Of a stretch of DNA of 64,000 bases, positions 34,827 to 47,340 are shown in pieces. Positions within the stretch are counted from its first letter, which is position 1. Each line of letters opens with the position of its first letter. The position numbers were made by a program, and so were the translations under genes. Below the pieces are notes generated by a model. The model was not told the DNA's origin, did no database searches, and saw nothing but the letters and a program-made list of their open reading frames with translations. Source of the DNA: Takakia lepidozioides (taxonomy: Eukaryota; Streptophyta; Takakiopsida; Takakiales; Takakiaceae); the NCBI GenBank assembly GCA_030704615.1, contig CM060732.1:40467053-40531052 (forward strand), in the 5' to 3' direction.

Positions 34827-37555
34827 ACCCTGCACAGATTCCATTGTAGTTCAACAAATTGATATCCCATATCAAGCTGTCGTTCAAATGCTAGAGAATC
34901 GAACATGTTCAAAGCACTGAAAACATGTCACCTTCCCTCAGTTCTTGTTACCAAACCAGGATACAGCAAACTTAAATAGAGAGATGGAGACGATTATGCG
35001 TGGTGGACGCTCGATTACATACTCACGTATACGTCTGAAGCACGTATGTTTAGAAAGCACAACAATAGAAAGATAACAAGGCAGCGTACCCAGTTCCAGA
35101 TCAGAGACTCGTAGACTGATGGGTTGTTTGGCCATATATGTCATCTAATAATTCTCAAACCGAGCAGTGGACTGTACGATTATTACTGAGATGCAAACCA
35201 ATCCCTTGGTAAGAAGTAAAGCGTATCTTCATGAATAGCTTCCTATTATGACAATGATATGATATGTGAGAGATTACATTTCACATCTCCCAGCAGTAAG
35301 CCACAATTCGGGCAAGCTGTGTGGCTGTGCAAATCGGATTTTTACATAGCCCTGCACGGTCTCGGGTTTCATGCGAAGACACTCGACCGAAAAATCGCCG
35401 CCCAACTTCCCCATCAGTGACTGCTCCAAAAAGGTCTTCTCTACCTCAAAAAGCGCATTCGACATCCGTACTTGAGAGTGTGTCACAGCATGTCCTAGAG
35501 GGTCTGGAGACTATATAAAATCTTACTCTCTGAGGGTGGATTTCGGCCATCGGGAGGCCATTGTAGGGTTGTCTAACCGACTTTTCCTTCATAGCAAATT
35601 CCAATCAAGACCTGGAACACTTCTCCTCCACTGTACTTTACGTGCTGAACTGATCATTGTTTGAGAAAAGTTGACAATGGTGATGAGTTCGTCAGTATTC
35701 TACAAGGAAGATAACCCATTCTTCTCTGCCCCTTCCTTTGGGCAACAGGATCTGGCTTATAAAGAGTCCAACCTCCTCTTGATCTCCTTCAGGGTGGAGG
35801 GATGAAAATTTCTGTTGTGGTGTAGGTTTTTGGAATCAATGCTCGAAGTTAGACAGGAGTCCACAGACGATCATCCACGAAGGGCGTGGCAGCATTGGGC
35901 ATCCATAACCCTGTGTTTCCATCCATGAAAACAACAGTCCTCCACACCTCCTCGCTAATAAACTTGCAGCCGAAAGCGACAGTCGGTGGCCCTGATTAGC
36001 CTCCATGACACAGACGTCAGACGCACACATGAGAGAGACAAGGATGTCAGACCACACATGAGAAAGACCCAGACAAATCTGCACTCCTGCTTTAGCAAAG
36101 CTCCAAAAGTGCTCACGCCGTGGTCTGCACGTCTGCACTCTCCTCTCTCTCTCTCTCTCAAGTGGGTGGGCAGAATTTGCTCTTACTCTCTTCATGTGCT
36201 CAGACGGCGACCACAGGCCAGAAAGGTCCAAAGGAGGTGCGGTGGGCGGCCATCCTGCAGCAGCTGCATGCTCCCCCCCTGACACGCCACAATCTCCTCC
36301 CTTTTTTCTGTCCCACAACACTTTGTTTTCAACAAGCAAAGTTCCTTTGAAACATTGTATCAAGAGATCACATTCAAACTCCCCCCCATCTTTTGTAGTC
36401 TATAAAGCTTGCAGTGTTTCACCAATGAGGGTCTTTGCACACACTGAGAGAGAGTCACTTGTCTCTTTCTATGAATGTGTAGATCTTCACTGAAAATCTT
36501 ATAATGTGAAGGCCTGACAAGTTCTATCTAAAACTCTTAAAGAACCCAAATCAACATGCGCTGATGGGAACTGAAGGCACTTGACCACATAACCCAAACT
36601 TGGGCCTGACACCCACTCTGCCCACTGAAAATTCCTTATGTGCCATCCAAATGGGAAAACTGACACTATGCAGTGGGGCCCCCTGGCACATTCTGTGACT
36701 GGTAAGCTTTTCAGAATTTTTTACCCAGTGAAAATTCAAAGATTATAATGTGCTATTGTGAAAATTTATTTTCTTGTCGCTGAAGCATTTGTTTTTTTTT
36801 CTTGGAAGACTGTTTTTTTTTTCGGGATGAAGGGGAATGAAACCCTAGTTTATAGAGATGTATTTTTACGTTAGGAATTGATTACCTATACTTTTCACGA
36901 CCGTAGAGACTCCGAGTCTGAATTAGATCACTATGATGAAGATGAAGACGAGCAATGTGGGCAAGGGTCACATGAAGAACTTTTCAAGCTTGATGGAATG
37001 TTACTGACTTATGTCTCGTTAGTATCTAACTTGAGAGTTGTCCTATAAAAATATACTAGGGTAGTATGTGCCATTGGCCCAAGTGTCCCAAGTGTCATCT
37101 AAGTCCAAGCGCAATCCCTTATGTATCCGGAGACCCTACACTTTGGGAGATCTAGGGTAGCCTCTGCCATTGGCCCATATGTATCCCGTCTCCGCGAAGC
37201 CCTGCCTAGTTGGGGAGTGTAGGTTCTCGGGAAGGGTGGTGGAAGGAGTGAGAGTGGTGTTTCATCTCTGCCTGTTTGTTAATCATTCTCTCTCACTATT
37301 TCGAGCAAATTTACACACTCAACTCACGCATTGCCAAGAATTGTCGCTGAGGAGACCTATCTGAATACGTCGGGAGAGGGATTTTGTCATGGCAGGTATC
37401 TCTGTAGTAGTCTAGTGAGCGTCATCTTGAAAACTATGATACATGGAATGGAATCCATTAGCTTGTCGTATTCACATCCAGAGGCGGAAACTCTTGGAGA
37501 AGCCTTAGAGATACCTGTTGTTTGGAAAGTTAGTCAAGTTCAGAAACGTGTGTGA
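34827..37555. other. No gene recognised
   Basis: About 2.7 kb. The longest frame (35836-36363 minus, 175 codons) overlaps open frames on the plus strand and shows low-complexity Ser/Arg and repeated GA/CT runs rather than a domain. Near 36900-37015 a short acidic frame (SESELDHYDEDEDEQ) may be the far 5' end of the element that follows. Confidence 0.35.
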
Positions 37556-40500
37556 ATGGAGGGTGAGGGGTCTAGGTCCGATGCTGGAGCGAGCACGAAT
37601 GTTGTGGCGGATACAATACAAAAGGACAATGCCGATGGTATAGAAGGCGCACGAACAAAAGTTTCACATGATACAATAAAGAAGAAGCGTGTCGAGGGTC
37701 AGAAAGACGCACATCAGATATTCGGAAGAGATACTTGGCGTAATTAGATGTGCAATCTTCTCAATGACGAGATGGACGTCATCGCTGCAGGCCGGATTGA
37801 GGCCTCTTTTCTTGAGGAAGTTATTCTCGCTCAACCTTGGGGAGGAACATGTCGGTGTAATTGTTACAGCTGTCTCTGGGTCAGCTTAGGATATGTTAAT
37901 GACAATTACGAAATGACGGCTTACACATACAAAACTTCGAGACGACTGCAAACTATCAGAGTTGCTCACTCAGTTTTATGAAGAGAACGAGTCAGACACG
38001 GAGGATGACCACCTCAAAGGAGTTAAAAAATCGCAATATAAATGTTTGAAACGAGTTCGAAGGGGAGATGAGAACTCCAGGGGGAAGAAATAGATGCCTC
38101 TCTTAAATTCGGAGTCAATTCAAGCAGTAAGCTTTGTGAGCTCTTGTACTCGAAACTGTTGTCAACACTTCAGCTGGGAAAAAACTAGGACTAACCGGAG
38201 TAAGTTCTTGGCATCTTCTTTTGATGCAAAGAGAGAGTTAGGGTTTGACACCCCCCGACGACTACACCGACTTCCAAATTGTGGTCGTCATGCCTACCTT
38301 ACAATGGAATGAGTTGAGGTATGTGAGAAGGCGTGGTGGATAATCCATGGAATCGGAAAGTCAACGTACTTTGGATACAAGAGGAAGAGTAAGAATGGAT
38401 TATGTAGTCCATGCATGGGAACAGATGAATGAAGAAACCCCAAGCAAAAACCCTGCAGACCAAGGCAAATTTGTTATCCCTGATTTCAAGAAACAATGAC
38501 ATTTTGCCTCATAAAATGAGAAGTATCGGAGAAGGAAGGCAAGATGTTTTGAAGTTGCTACCGGTGGAGACGAATTAGAAGGAGCTAAACAGACAGTCCA
38601 ATGAGGTACAATACTGCCTTCCAACCCATTCCGGATCTGCCTCTATAAGTATTTCTATATTTAAGGGAGGGGATGTCACAGGAAACCTCCCGTCATCATT
38701 CTGCTACGCGTGCTAATACTCGATATGAAATTGTGAGCATATAAACCGACAGTCCATTTATTTTCAATTTCCAAGAGAAGCTAGTCCATCTCTTTACGAA
38801 CAAATTTTCATTTTCTCTCATAATATTTGTGCATCTATCAAAATTCATATCTCTTGGTTTTAGATATTGGATGTTCGATTTCAATATCAATGTCGATGGG
38901 TTATATCTTTTTTATTTTGTACATATAGGTCGCGGGAGGTCTCCCGTCCTAAATACGATACCAACTCTATACAATTTTTACAATTGGATCAAGCGAACAA
39001 ACGAATGGGCTTGTCGGCATTGTCGAAGTCTGGAATAAGCCATTTTCGATTGATTTTTTTTTGGAAATGTTGAGGTTTTGGAAACATGGTGGAAAATTTG
39101 TGAAATGCTCAGATTGTGAGATGTTTCAAGATCTTATCCAGAAGTCAGTCAGGAGCAGAGAAAGTATTAAAAGAAAATTGAAAGACATCTGATGTATCAA
39201 GAGTCATGCCGGAGGCTTTTATCATAATTGGCGGAATGAATCAACGATGATGGGCGAGGAGTTTCTGTGTATTATACACGATAAGATGGATCACTCGAAG
39301 ACTGCCTTACCCCGGCTCCTCGTAACAAACAAGATGGTATCTGGTCTGGGTCAGCTACTTATGTCCCTAACATGTATGGTGAGTCATGGCCATGGTGACG
39401 GTGCTTATGCTCAGTTTACGATCGAGTTCTGGCCAAATGATCCTAACTTGACAATCAGCTCCTTGGCTTGTTGTCTTCGCGCTCTTGAGAAGCCCACATG
39501 TCAAGAGTCAATATAATTTTTTTATCATCCAATGCATCTAATGAGGGGAAAGTCTCGATGTGACAAAGCACTGAAGCCTAGGGGATCCCAAGGCCCTATT
39601 TGTGCCAAGCCATTACCCCGTTGCCTATACTTGCACAACTCTGTAAGAAAGAACAAAAATCGTTGGATGCTAGCTTTTTTATCACTCTTGACGGCGGGAG
39701 GTTTTTTTGAAGCGATCCAGCTTGGATTCTTGATGGTTGGTCACACCCACGAAGACATTGATGCATATTTTAGTTAACTGTCGAAGAAGTTGAAACAGAC
39801 GAACACATATATCATTGCAGATCTCATGCGCCTCTTTATGGAGTCTCAACAGCTCTTGTTTATCGCTCAATTCATAGAGGAGGTCGCAGACTTCAAGAAA
39901 TTTGTGGATGGATATATTGTTGATGGGAGCGATGCGCTAATCGGGATGACTGATATGCACATCTTCAAGTTCTATGTAGATTGTGACGGTTGGCCTGTAA
40001 TGAAGTATAAGAAATCCGCCAACCAACACTGATTGACTTCCGCAGCAAGGGGCTGTCAAAATGTGGAAGGTTGGTGAGGACGGGAGGTCTCCCCTGCTAC
40101 CCAAGGGGGTGCCAGGACTTGTTCCACTACAGCCTATTTGGGGAATAAAGCCCGATGCCAGGGAGAAAAATGTCAAGATTGTAAATGGCCTTTCGAAGTA
40201 CCGCGAATTCTGGAGACTAGGGATGGATCTCGGCAAGAACTACGAAAATACCATGAAGAACTATGATGAGTATTGGAAGGATGTTCTACTTGAACTTAAT
40301 AAGCCATTGTATGTGCCAAAGGACAAGCTAGAGGAGGGGTTTTTGCCTTCGACTCGTTAGAAAGATAACCATGACAGAGATGAGATTAGGGTTGAATATC
40401 AGAGTGAGGAAGAGTTAGAGGAGGAAGATCGCAACCAGTTGGATCCATATTGTGGGCCAAAGAGTCAGAGACCTAATAAAGTCCGCTGAACCCATTCAAA

Positions 40501-40739
40501 TATATTGAAATTGGAAACTTCGTACTTGTTCGACCATCAGACATGAAGACATATCCAGTTTGGATAGGTGTGGCAATCTCAGATGTTGTTCGTAACTGTT
40601 CAGATGAGAGATATCGACAAGTCCTTCTGGAATGGTGGAGACCTAAAGGTGGTGCAGCGGAGGACGTGAACATGTATAGAAACTATTGGGACAAAGCTTG
40701 GGAGTTCAATGAATACGATCCACCAAAGTGGATATAATA
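37556..40739 (+). pseudogene. Degenerate DUF7869-type (GHTHEDID) element gene
   Basis: A run from about 39070 to 40032 stays in one frame with only three stops (near 39190, 39517 and 39776), indicating decay by point mutation. It carries the signatures I know from a large uncharacterised family in mosses, charophytes, corals and oomycetes, often labelled DUF7869: IIHDKMDHSKTALP, VSHGHGDGAYAQFTIEFWP, and FFEAIQLGFLMVGHTHEDID followed by AYFS and, after a stop, LSKKLKQTNTYIIADLMRLF. Upstream pieces (37556-37981, EVILAQPWGGTCRCNC; 38094-38250) and downstream pieces (40061-40360; 40497-40739 with WKYIEIGN-like and VLLEWWRPKGG) probably belong to the same protein in other frames. The family is usually multicopy and looks transposon-associated, but its mechanism is unknown. 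The expected Asp/Asn of the LDNC motif is not seen. Confidence 0.7.
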
Positions 40740-41160
40740 AGGATTCACAAATGTTTCATTTTTTGAAGATGATGAGGATTTTGTCGGGTCCAAAAACTTT
40801 ATATCTTCCCTAGCGGAATGTTGTTCACTATTCCGATTTCAACGGTGGTGCCTTATGACACCGACATTCTAAATTTTATTTTCGCAATTGTGCTATTGAT
40901 TTCAGTTGTAGCACGGGAGGGTCCACTGCTATGTCTCAACGTCTGTTCAACATTTACTTACTGGATTCTTATTTGGTATTCGGAGGGTGACAAATAACTA
41001 TTGTTTTACCGGACAGTTTTAATTTCTGAATGACCAGTTCATGTGAATGTTTCTAGATCTTTTTTTTTTAATAAAATTTGACGGCTCGACACTTTTCGTA
41101 TGGAGCACGAGATATCCCCCCGGTTTGGGGGGGTTCTGAGAGCACCAGCAATAAGCTGAC

Positions 41161-41208
41161 ATTGTACTTGAAATTGTATTTGACATTGTATCTGACTTTG
41201 TATTTGAC
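41161..41208. repeat. 12-base tandem repeat, four units
   Basis: Units ATTGTACTTGAA, ATTGTATTTGAC, ATTGTATCTGAC and TTTGTATTTGAC follow each other. The surrounding 40740-41970 is AT-rich with no gene recognised. Confidence 0.85.
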
Positions 41209-41969
41209 AATTCAGTGCATTTTGTTTGTTACTTCATGTCCTCAATGTGACAAAGATTTTTCTATCCCTTAAGTTTCAATAATTCAAAAATATTATTTCA
41301 ATGTTTCTACCAATAATTTTGAGTCACGATCCATTGTGGTTTTAAAGCTCTTATTTTGTTTCTTATATGATTATTGACATGCATTTGTTAGGTTTTCACG
41401 GGAAAGCTCCTCTCATCTTCTCTCCCCTAAACCATCATGTAGTAATCGAATGATTCGTTTCGCGTAAGTTGCGAGAAACTACCTATCAAGTGCACGGGAG
41501 ATCTCCTCTCCGTGAATGTACCCACGAGCGATCACCTCAAACTCAAGATAGGTGTCTTTCTATTGTCATTTATGTTGCAAAGGACTGTAAGCTTTAATGC
41601 ATTGTTAATACTGAATATAGTATTATTTTTATATTTATTAATTATTTAAAATTATTTAGATTTCATCCTCTTGTCCACATTCACTTAAAATTGAGTTGTT
41701 AGTTCATAAATAAGTAGCTGATTTAATACAGCATCAATATTGGTTTTGTACTCTTGCATATAAGCAAACTTCATCTTTATATAAACATATTGTCACTTCT
41801 ATCTCATCAAAATTCTCAAGTACAGATCAAAATCATATTCCAAATGAGGATTAACTAACATATAAATTATTTAGGACCCTTCTGGCTATGATAGTGAGGT
41901 GATGAGCAAAAGAAAGAAAAGATGACGTGTTCTAAATGAAGCACAAATTATGGTGTGTCTTCCCTAAGG

Positions 41970-42600
41970 GACTATTATTTTCCACTAGAAGGTGGACACT
42001 TTGAAAACTGGTCGGTCATCTAGAATTCGGTATGGATCAAATCTCGTCCTGCCAAGATTGCAGCTTTCCTATGGCAAATAGTTAACAAGGTGCTAAAAGT
42101 GCGGGAATGGCTTCAGTTCCAGGCAGCCCTCCTTTGCAACTGTTGTACAGCCAATATCATGGAGTCATTGGAGCACTGCCTTCTCCATTGTCATGGCCCT
42201 GCCAAGGTCTGGCCTCTGGTCAAGGTATTTTATGCCCACTGGGACAACAAAAGCCGTCTATCTCTACATCTTCTCCTTAACTATGATCAGAGATCCAAGA
42301 CAAGAGCTGTCAACAGCCCGGTTTTTGAGACCCTAAGAAGCTCGACCCTGTGGCACTCATGGAAAGCCCGTTGCAAGAGATCATTATCAGGGGGAACAAC
42401 TACCATCTCCTGCCTTCTATCTAATGTGTTCCATGATCTCGGGGTGGAGTCAAGAAAGGCTTGGTTAAAAACATGTGCAGATATTGGGCGAAATCGGGGA
42501 GCACAGCAGCCATCCATGCTAGGTTTCAGAACCCTATATCACTCAGGTTATGCAGAGGCAAGGCACAAACTCCCAACCATAGCTTAACTTATCTCAGTGA
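41970..42600 (+). mobile_element. LINE ORF2 C-terminal remnant with zinc-binding reverse-transcriptase tail
   Basis: From about 42030 the frame reads like the zf-RVT region of plant L1 elements: SRPAKIAAFLWQIVNKVLKV followed by a Cys/His cluster (CNCCTANIMESLEHCLLHC), then SSTLWHSWKARCKRSLSGG and an open tail to 42587 (165 codons from 42090). It belongs to a different LINE lineage from the copies at 8.8, 16.2 and 63.9 kb. It is 5' truncated, with no polymerase domain left. Confidence 0.7.
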
Positions 42601-42639
42601 GACTTGGGTGACCCTTCTAAACTAATGTGATTTAGTTTT

Positions 42640-43590
42640 ATTTTATTTTAAAGGGGAGGTAGCCCTGTGAGAGCTTTATTGAGAATTATTATGGGGAAAA
42701 GAATTAAAACCCCAGTTACACCATAAGGCGCACACACCGATTTCGGTGAAGAGAGAACGTGACCTCTCCCAGAGAGAGACTGATCCAGAATCCAATCCTA
42801 ACTAGCAACCAACGTAACTAATGGGTTTCCAGGAGATGAGTAAAGGCTGACTGCGGAAATACAAGAAGAAAGAGTTTACAAAGCATGGAGGCCATCAGGA
42901 CCTTTGACGAGAGGTGATAGGGATGTTCATGAGGACTTGTAGTGACTTCATTGCGAAAGCCATATAGCTCCCATTTGGCTTCCCACTTATCTTTTAGGCT
43001 TTGGAAGTTAGAGAGAGCTCTGTAGCCTTTCCTGGTGGAGTAGGTAAAGAAGGGCTCAGGCGTTAAATTTCCAGGACCATTCCATTGGGTCAAGTTCCAT
43101 CTCTGCCAGTGGATGTCCCAATATCCAGACAAAGGTGTGTCCTGAAAGCCATTGTTCCAAAGGAGATAAGAGGTCGGGCTGGGGATTAAAAGGCCTGCCT
43201 GGGATAGTCCATCCACAGATCCTAACTGGGGTTAGGGAAGTGGCCGGGATATGGAGGGGAGAAGTTGAAGTGAGAGCGAGGGTCAAGGAGATGGGGTCAA
43301 TGTCAAAAGCAAAGGCCTCCAGATGAGATGAAGTGGAATTTGTAACAAGAGAATTGAGAGACGAGTATGGAGGATTACAAGAGCCCAAAGTGGAAGAGAG
43401 GGGTGGTGGACCAGTAGGGCTTGTAACTAGGAAGCTGGCAAGGACTGAATGATTTCTTGGTAGCCTTTTGCCAATCGTGTTGAACCCAGAGCTGGAGGCA
43501 GGAGCTCCGGTGGCAGCGTGATTCCAGATGTTGTGGATTTGACTGACTCCCAGACGGTCCCAAGTGGACCACCGTTAAAATTAACATTGA
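42640..43590 (-). mobile_element. LINE-like remnant, opposite strand, with A-rich 3' tail
   Basis: Minus-strand open pieces at 43587-43375, 43388-43056 and 43216-42818 overlap in frameshifted series, suggesting one broken protein. The stretch LTPEPFFTYSTRKGYRALSN looks like the segment before the zinc-binding tail of L1-type ORF2, but this is a weak match. The minus strand then ends with CAATAAAGCTCTCACAGGGC, TACCTCCCC and TTTAAAATAAAATAAAA (42695-42640), the tail pattern also seen at 24850 and 25078. Confidence 0.5.
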
Positions 43591-44821
43591 CTAGTTAACT
43601 AGCATTAAAGCTTTAAATAAGCCCTAAAAGCCGGGCCAGTTGCTGGCCGGTTGGTGTTTCCTTGGAATTTTTCTTAAGAAAACAATCTCATAATTATTTA
43701 CATACATTTGTTGCTAGTATGTATATTTGGGGTCATCCATCGATCCCATGGTGTTGCTGTTGGGTTGCTGTTGGGTAACATTTCTTGTAAGTTGAGGGCT
43801 CAAAATGAAGGCCACATGTTATTGGTAGTTTTGTCAATCATACATACCGATGTTAAACACATCCTCGCATATCTAGATGAGACTTGAGATTTTTTCATTA
43901 ATGTTATGGGTATAATATTGCAATCTTTCAAAGAAAAATTAAAGACCGACCTTTTGCCTCAACTTTTTATGTTGTTTTGATTATTTTGTTCGTATAAAGT
44001 TTTGCCAACCATACCAGCATAACAGTATAGTCCTTTGTATGTTAGATGTCACCCTGAACACAATCTCACTATCCAACATACTTGACCCACAAAACTGATG
44101 TCCAATTCAACATTATTGTAATCTCTCTGTTAATATTCCTTGCCAAAATTGCTGCAGGCTCGAGGTTAAAGGATTGACCCCTACTAAGACCCACATGCCA
44201 ATGCTGCTTAATACCATTTACTGATTCACTCATTTTTGCATTCATGGGACAAGTGACTGTAAATGATTAGACCCAAGTTTTGTGTAAAGTAAAAACCACA
44301 CATTCAACCGTCCTATTTACAGTGTGTTGGATTATGTTTTGTCTGCAGATAGATCAGAAGACGGTGGGTGACTGCAAGATTCTGGGTAAGTACAGAGCGT
44401 GGCAAACTGAGATGGGTTTTGTTTTGTGATGAGATATGAGAGAAGAGACAGATGAAGATTGGTGTGGGAGATTCGCAAAGATTGTGAAGAGTACAAACTT
44501 ATGAGAGCCTTTTTGATCAGTAGCTGCACTTGTGTGGCATCATGCAGAGGCTAATTCCACAATCATGTCTTTAATGCTGTTAGCGGCAGCAAAGGTTGAG
44601 ATGTGGATAAAACGGGGCTGAGTTTTTGTTCTCAACATCCTAGCGTGGGACAGCAGTGTCTGCAGAGCACATGCCTCTTCCCCACCACCTCGCTATACTT
44701 TGTGTCAGTGTCCTGGGCTTACCACATTGGGGTCTTTGTGTTCTCCCCGGACCCCAACTCATGTTGTGATCTTGTGCATTTAAAGTGGTGAACTTAAGCC
44801 TGGAGATATGGATACTTGCAG
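43591..44821. other. No gene recognised, upstream of the lyase pseudogene
   Basis: AT-rich, with only short frames. Exon 1 of the pectate lyase pseudogene would be expected here (compare exon 1 at 58511-58701 of the intact gene), but I cannot find a signal-peptide exon. Confidence 0.4.
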
Positions 44822-45900
44822 TGTGCTGTGTAAGTAGCACTTCCCGACTGTAGCACCAGAAGAGTTTTTGGTGGATGCAGGTCTGAGAGCCTCATTGATG
44901 ATTGCTGGAGGTGTGACCCTGATTTGGGGAACAACATTCTGTGCTTGGCAGACTGTGCTTCTGGGTTTGGGAGGAGTGCTAACAGTGGGCAGATTTACGT
45001 GGTCAGCGATAGCTGCGACGATGATGTAGTCGAGTCTGAAGAAGGGGCGCTGCCTTATGTGGGTCATACAGCACCAACCTCTTTGACGTTGTTGTACTCA
45101 CGGAAAACATGTTAATGAAGTCCGGAGAAGAGCTGACGATGAACGGTTCTAAGAGGGTAGATGGACGAGGTGCAAATGCGCACTTTGCCTGTGCACCCCT
45201 CACAGAGCAGGCTGCGTCCATCGTTGTTAACCACGGAGCTGACATTCGTGATTGCAAGTCTATTGGGCCTGCACTCGTCCGAAGGTCGCCCTCGCAATTT
45301 GGTGCCGGGGAAGTGACTGACGAAGGCGATACTGAAGCTTCTACTGCTGTCACCGTCAGGAAGAACAACTGCACTTACCATAATGAGGTGCGTAGTAATG
45401 CTCCTTGTCTATTTTCTTGGGGGCCGAGTTTTCTTGATTGTTGTTTCTTCCTCCAGTTTTCCTGTTGGTCATCTCGTCGTTATAACTAGTTAGTTTCTGT
45501 ATCCGCTTTTGTTGCATACAAGCACTCTGCAGCATAGAGCATGTCCATCATCTGTTTGTCAGCGGTTTCGCAATGGTTAATGATCGTCACACAGTACGTG
45601 GGCTTTTCCAAGATGTTTGCGCCGCGCTTTTGATTGCTTGCCAAAGTTACCTGGAACATCAACAATGTCGTGCTCTCCATTGTTTTCTTTCTTCTTGTGA
45701 GGGATCTCTCTACTTTCGAAGCCTAGAAGCCGATGGTCTATGTGTGCTTGCTGGCCATTGCAGGTGACCAAGCGTGTAGCAGACGACGAATGTAGCAACA
45801 TTGGAGGCTGGAGAAGTGGCATCTGGAGAAGCCAAGGTGACATTTTTTTCAGTGCCCGCTTTCGTCATTCCCTTAGGAGCCCAGTCTAACAGTGCTAAAT
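44822..45900 (+). pseudogene. Pectate lyase pseudogene
   Basis: A decayed relative of the lyase at 58511-60322 with introns at the same places, so not retroposed. Exon 2 starts after the acceptor at 44820-44821 and runs to the donor after 45387: [10 protein letters not shown], then SGQIYVVSDSCDDDV and GSKRVDGRGANAHFA. Early stops (TGTGTAAGTAG at the start) and a frameshift near 45060-45110 break it. The segment that in the intact gene carries the catalytic and calcium region ([20 protein letters not shown] onwards) is deleted: the frame jumps from TDEGDTEAS straight to TAVTVRKNNC. Exon 3 is not recognisable. Exon 4 survives from 45764 (VTKRVADDECSNIGGWRSG) and then degenerates. Confidence 0.88.
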
Positions 45901-46118
45901 TCTATACCCAAGTGGGTGAATACCGGAACTTTCACTTCGCCTAGAGAGGCTGGAAGATTTCTCTGAGAACCGAGACTGTTGCTTCGGGCTCCGTCTTTGA
46001 GTTTTCACAACTCCCTCGATATGTCAAGTTGCATGAGATGGTTGACTCAAAGCAGCTTCTTCTCGTCGCATGGACTTCAGAGGTGCTCAACAGCTGTCTT
46101 TTTAATGCTGCAGGAAGT

Positions 46119-47340
46119 ATGATCCTGGTGGTGAAGGTCCTCGCGCTGCTGGCATGTGTTCTGAAAGTTGAAGGCCAGGACTGGTCCGGGACTGGGCACG
46201 CAACGTACTACGGTGGAGCCGACGCCTCCGGCACAAATGGTTCGCTCAGAAAAAAACATCTTGATGTTTGTCCTGCAAATATGCCATGTTTTTTAATCTC
46301 TAAGCTTGTCTTTGAAGCTCAGACTACCGCGGAGTTAGTTTCGTACGTTCGTTCTGCCTCGGGTCCTAGTGGTGGAAGGACCGTCTGCTCTCCAATAGTG
46401 GTCACATCAAACTTTTACGGAAACGGTTGACTGACGTTGTTTCTGTTTGTGTGAACAGATGGTGCATGTGGCTACTCAAACGTGTTCAGTCTTGGCTATG
46501 GTACTAACACGGCAGCACTCAGCACCCCACTTTTCAACACTGGCATTACTTGCGGTGCTTGCTTTGCGCTGCAGTGTGTGGACTCGCCCGCATGCTACCC
46601 GGGTAACCCCACGCTGATAGTCACAGCTACGAATCTTTGTCCCCCAGGTAGCAACGGTGGCTGGTGTGATCCCCCAAAATACCACTTCGATCTTGCTGAA
46701 CCTGCATTCGCACGGATTGCTCAAATTCGAGCAGGCTGGTTTCCCTTGCAGTATCGGAGGTATATGACTACTAGTACTGTTCTCTGTTTCTTTTTTGGTT
46801 CATATTTGTTCAATCCAACGTAACTCTTCAATGCTCAATTGCAGTCATACTGTGACTTCCTAAAGCATTCACAGCTGAATAAAACGGAAGAAAGGAAGAA
46901 AAACAGAATTTCACCAGCTGGTTGGTGAAGTGATCTGGTGATGGAATCGTTAGTCACCTCAACCATTTCCTTTCGTGCAAGGTCCCCAAACAGTTGCCAT
47001 CAGTCCAATCTAACCTCTTTGCCCTTCTTCTTGCAGGGTGAACTGTGTGAAAACAGGGGGCATCAAATTTACCATGAATGGTCACCAGTTTTTTAATCTG
47101 GTGCTGATATGGAATGTTGGAGGCGCTGGTGATGTGATGGCAGTGTCCATCAAGGGCTCCAACACAGGCTGGCAGCCCATGCAGAGAAACTGGGGTCAGA
47201 ATTGGCAAGATGGGGGCAACATGAATGGCCAAAGTCTCTCATTCATGGTGAAAACCTCAGATGGCAACACTGTCATTGCCAATGACATTGCACCTGCTGA
47301 TTGGCAGTTTGGGCAAACTTTTGTTGGATCTAACTTCTGA
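46119..47340 (+). CDS. Alpha-expansin, three exons
   Basis: Exons 46119-46239, 46459-46759 and 47037-47340, phases 1 and 2, give 241 residues, normal for the family. A signal peptide ([20 protein letters not shown]) precedes the mature start at about residue 20. The GH45-like domain shows [33 protein letters not shown] and the HFD motif ([16 protein letters not shown]). The CBM63-type domain starts near residue 141 with [20 protein letters not shown] and shows the family's Trp pattern ([12 protein letters not shown]). Expansins are secreted, non-hydrolytic wall-loosening proteins acting at cellulose-matrix junctions at acid pH. The gene starts about 220 bases after the pectate lyase pseudogene, on the same strand. 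Nothing suggests inactivation; the specific paralogue cannot be named. Confidence 0.95.

Noticed and set aside
35836-36363. 175-codon minus-strand frame
   Set aside because: No domain, low-complexity composition, and long plus-strand frames overlap it. Probably chance in a GC- and CT-rich patch.
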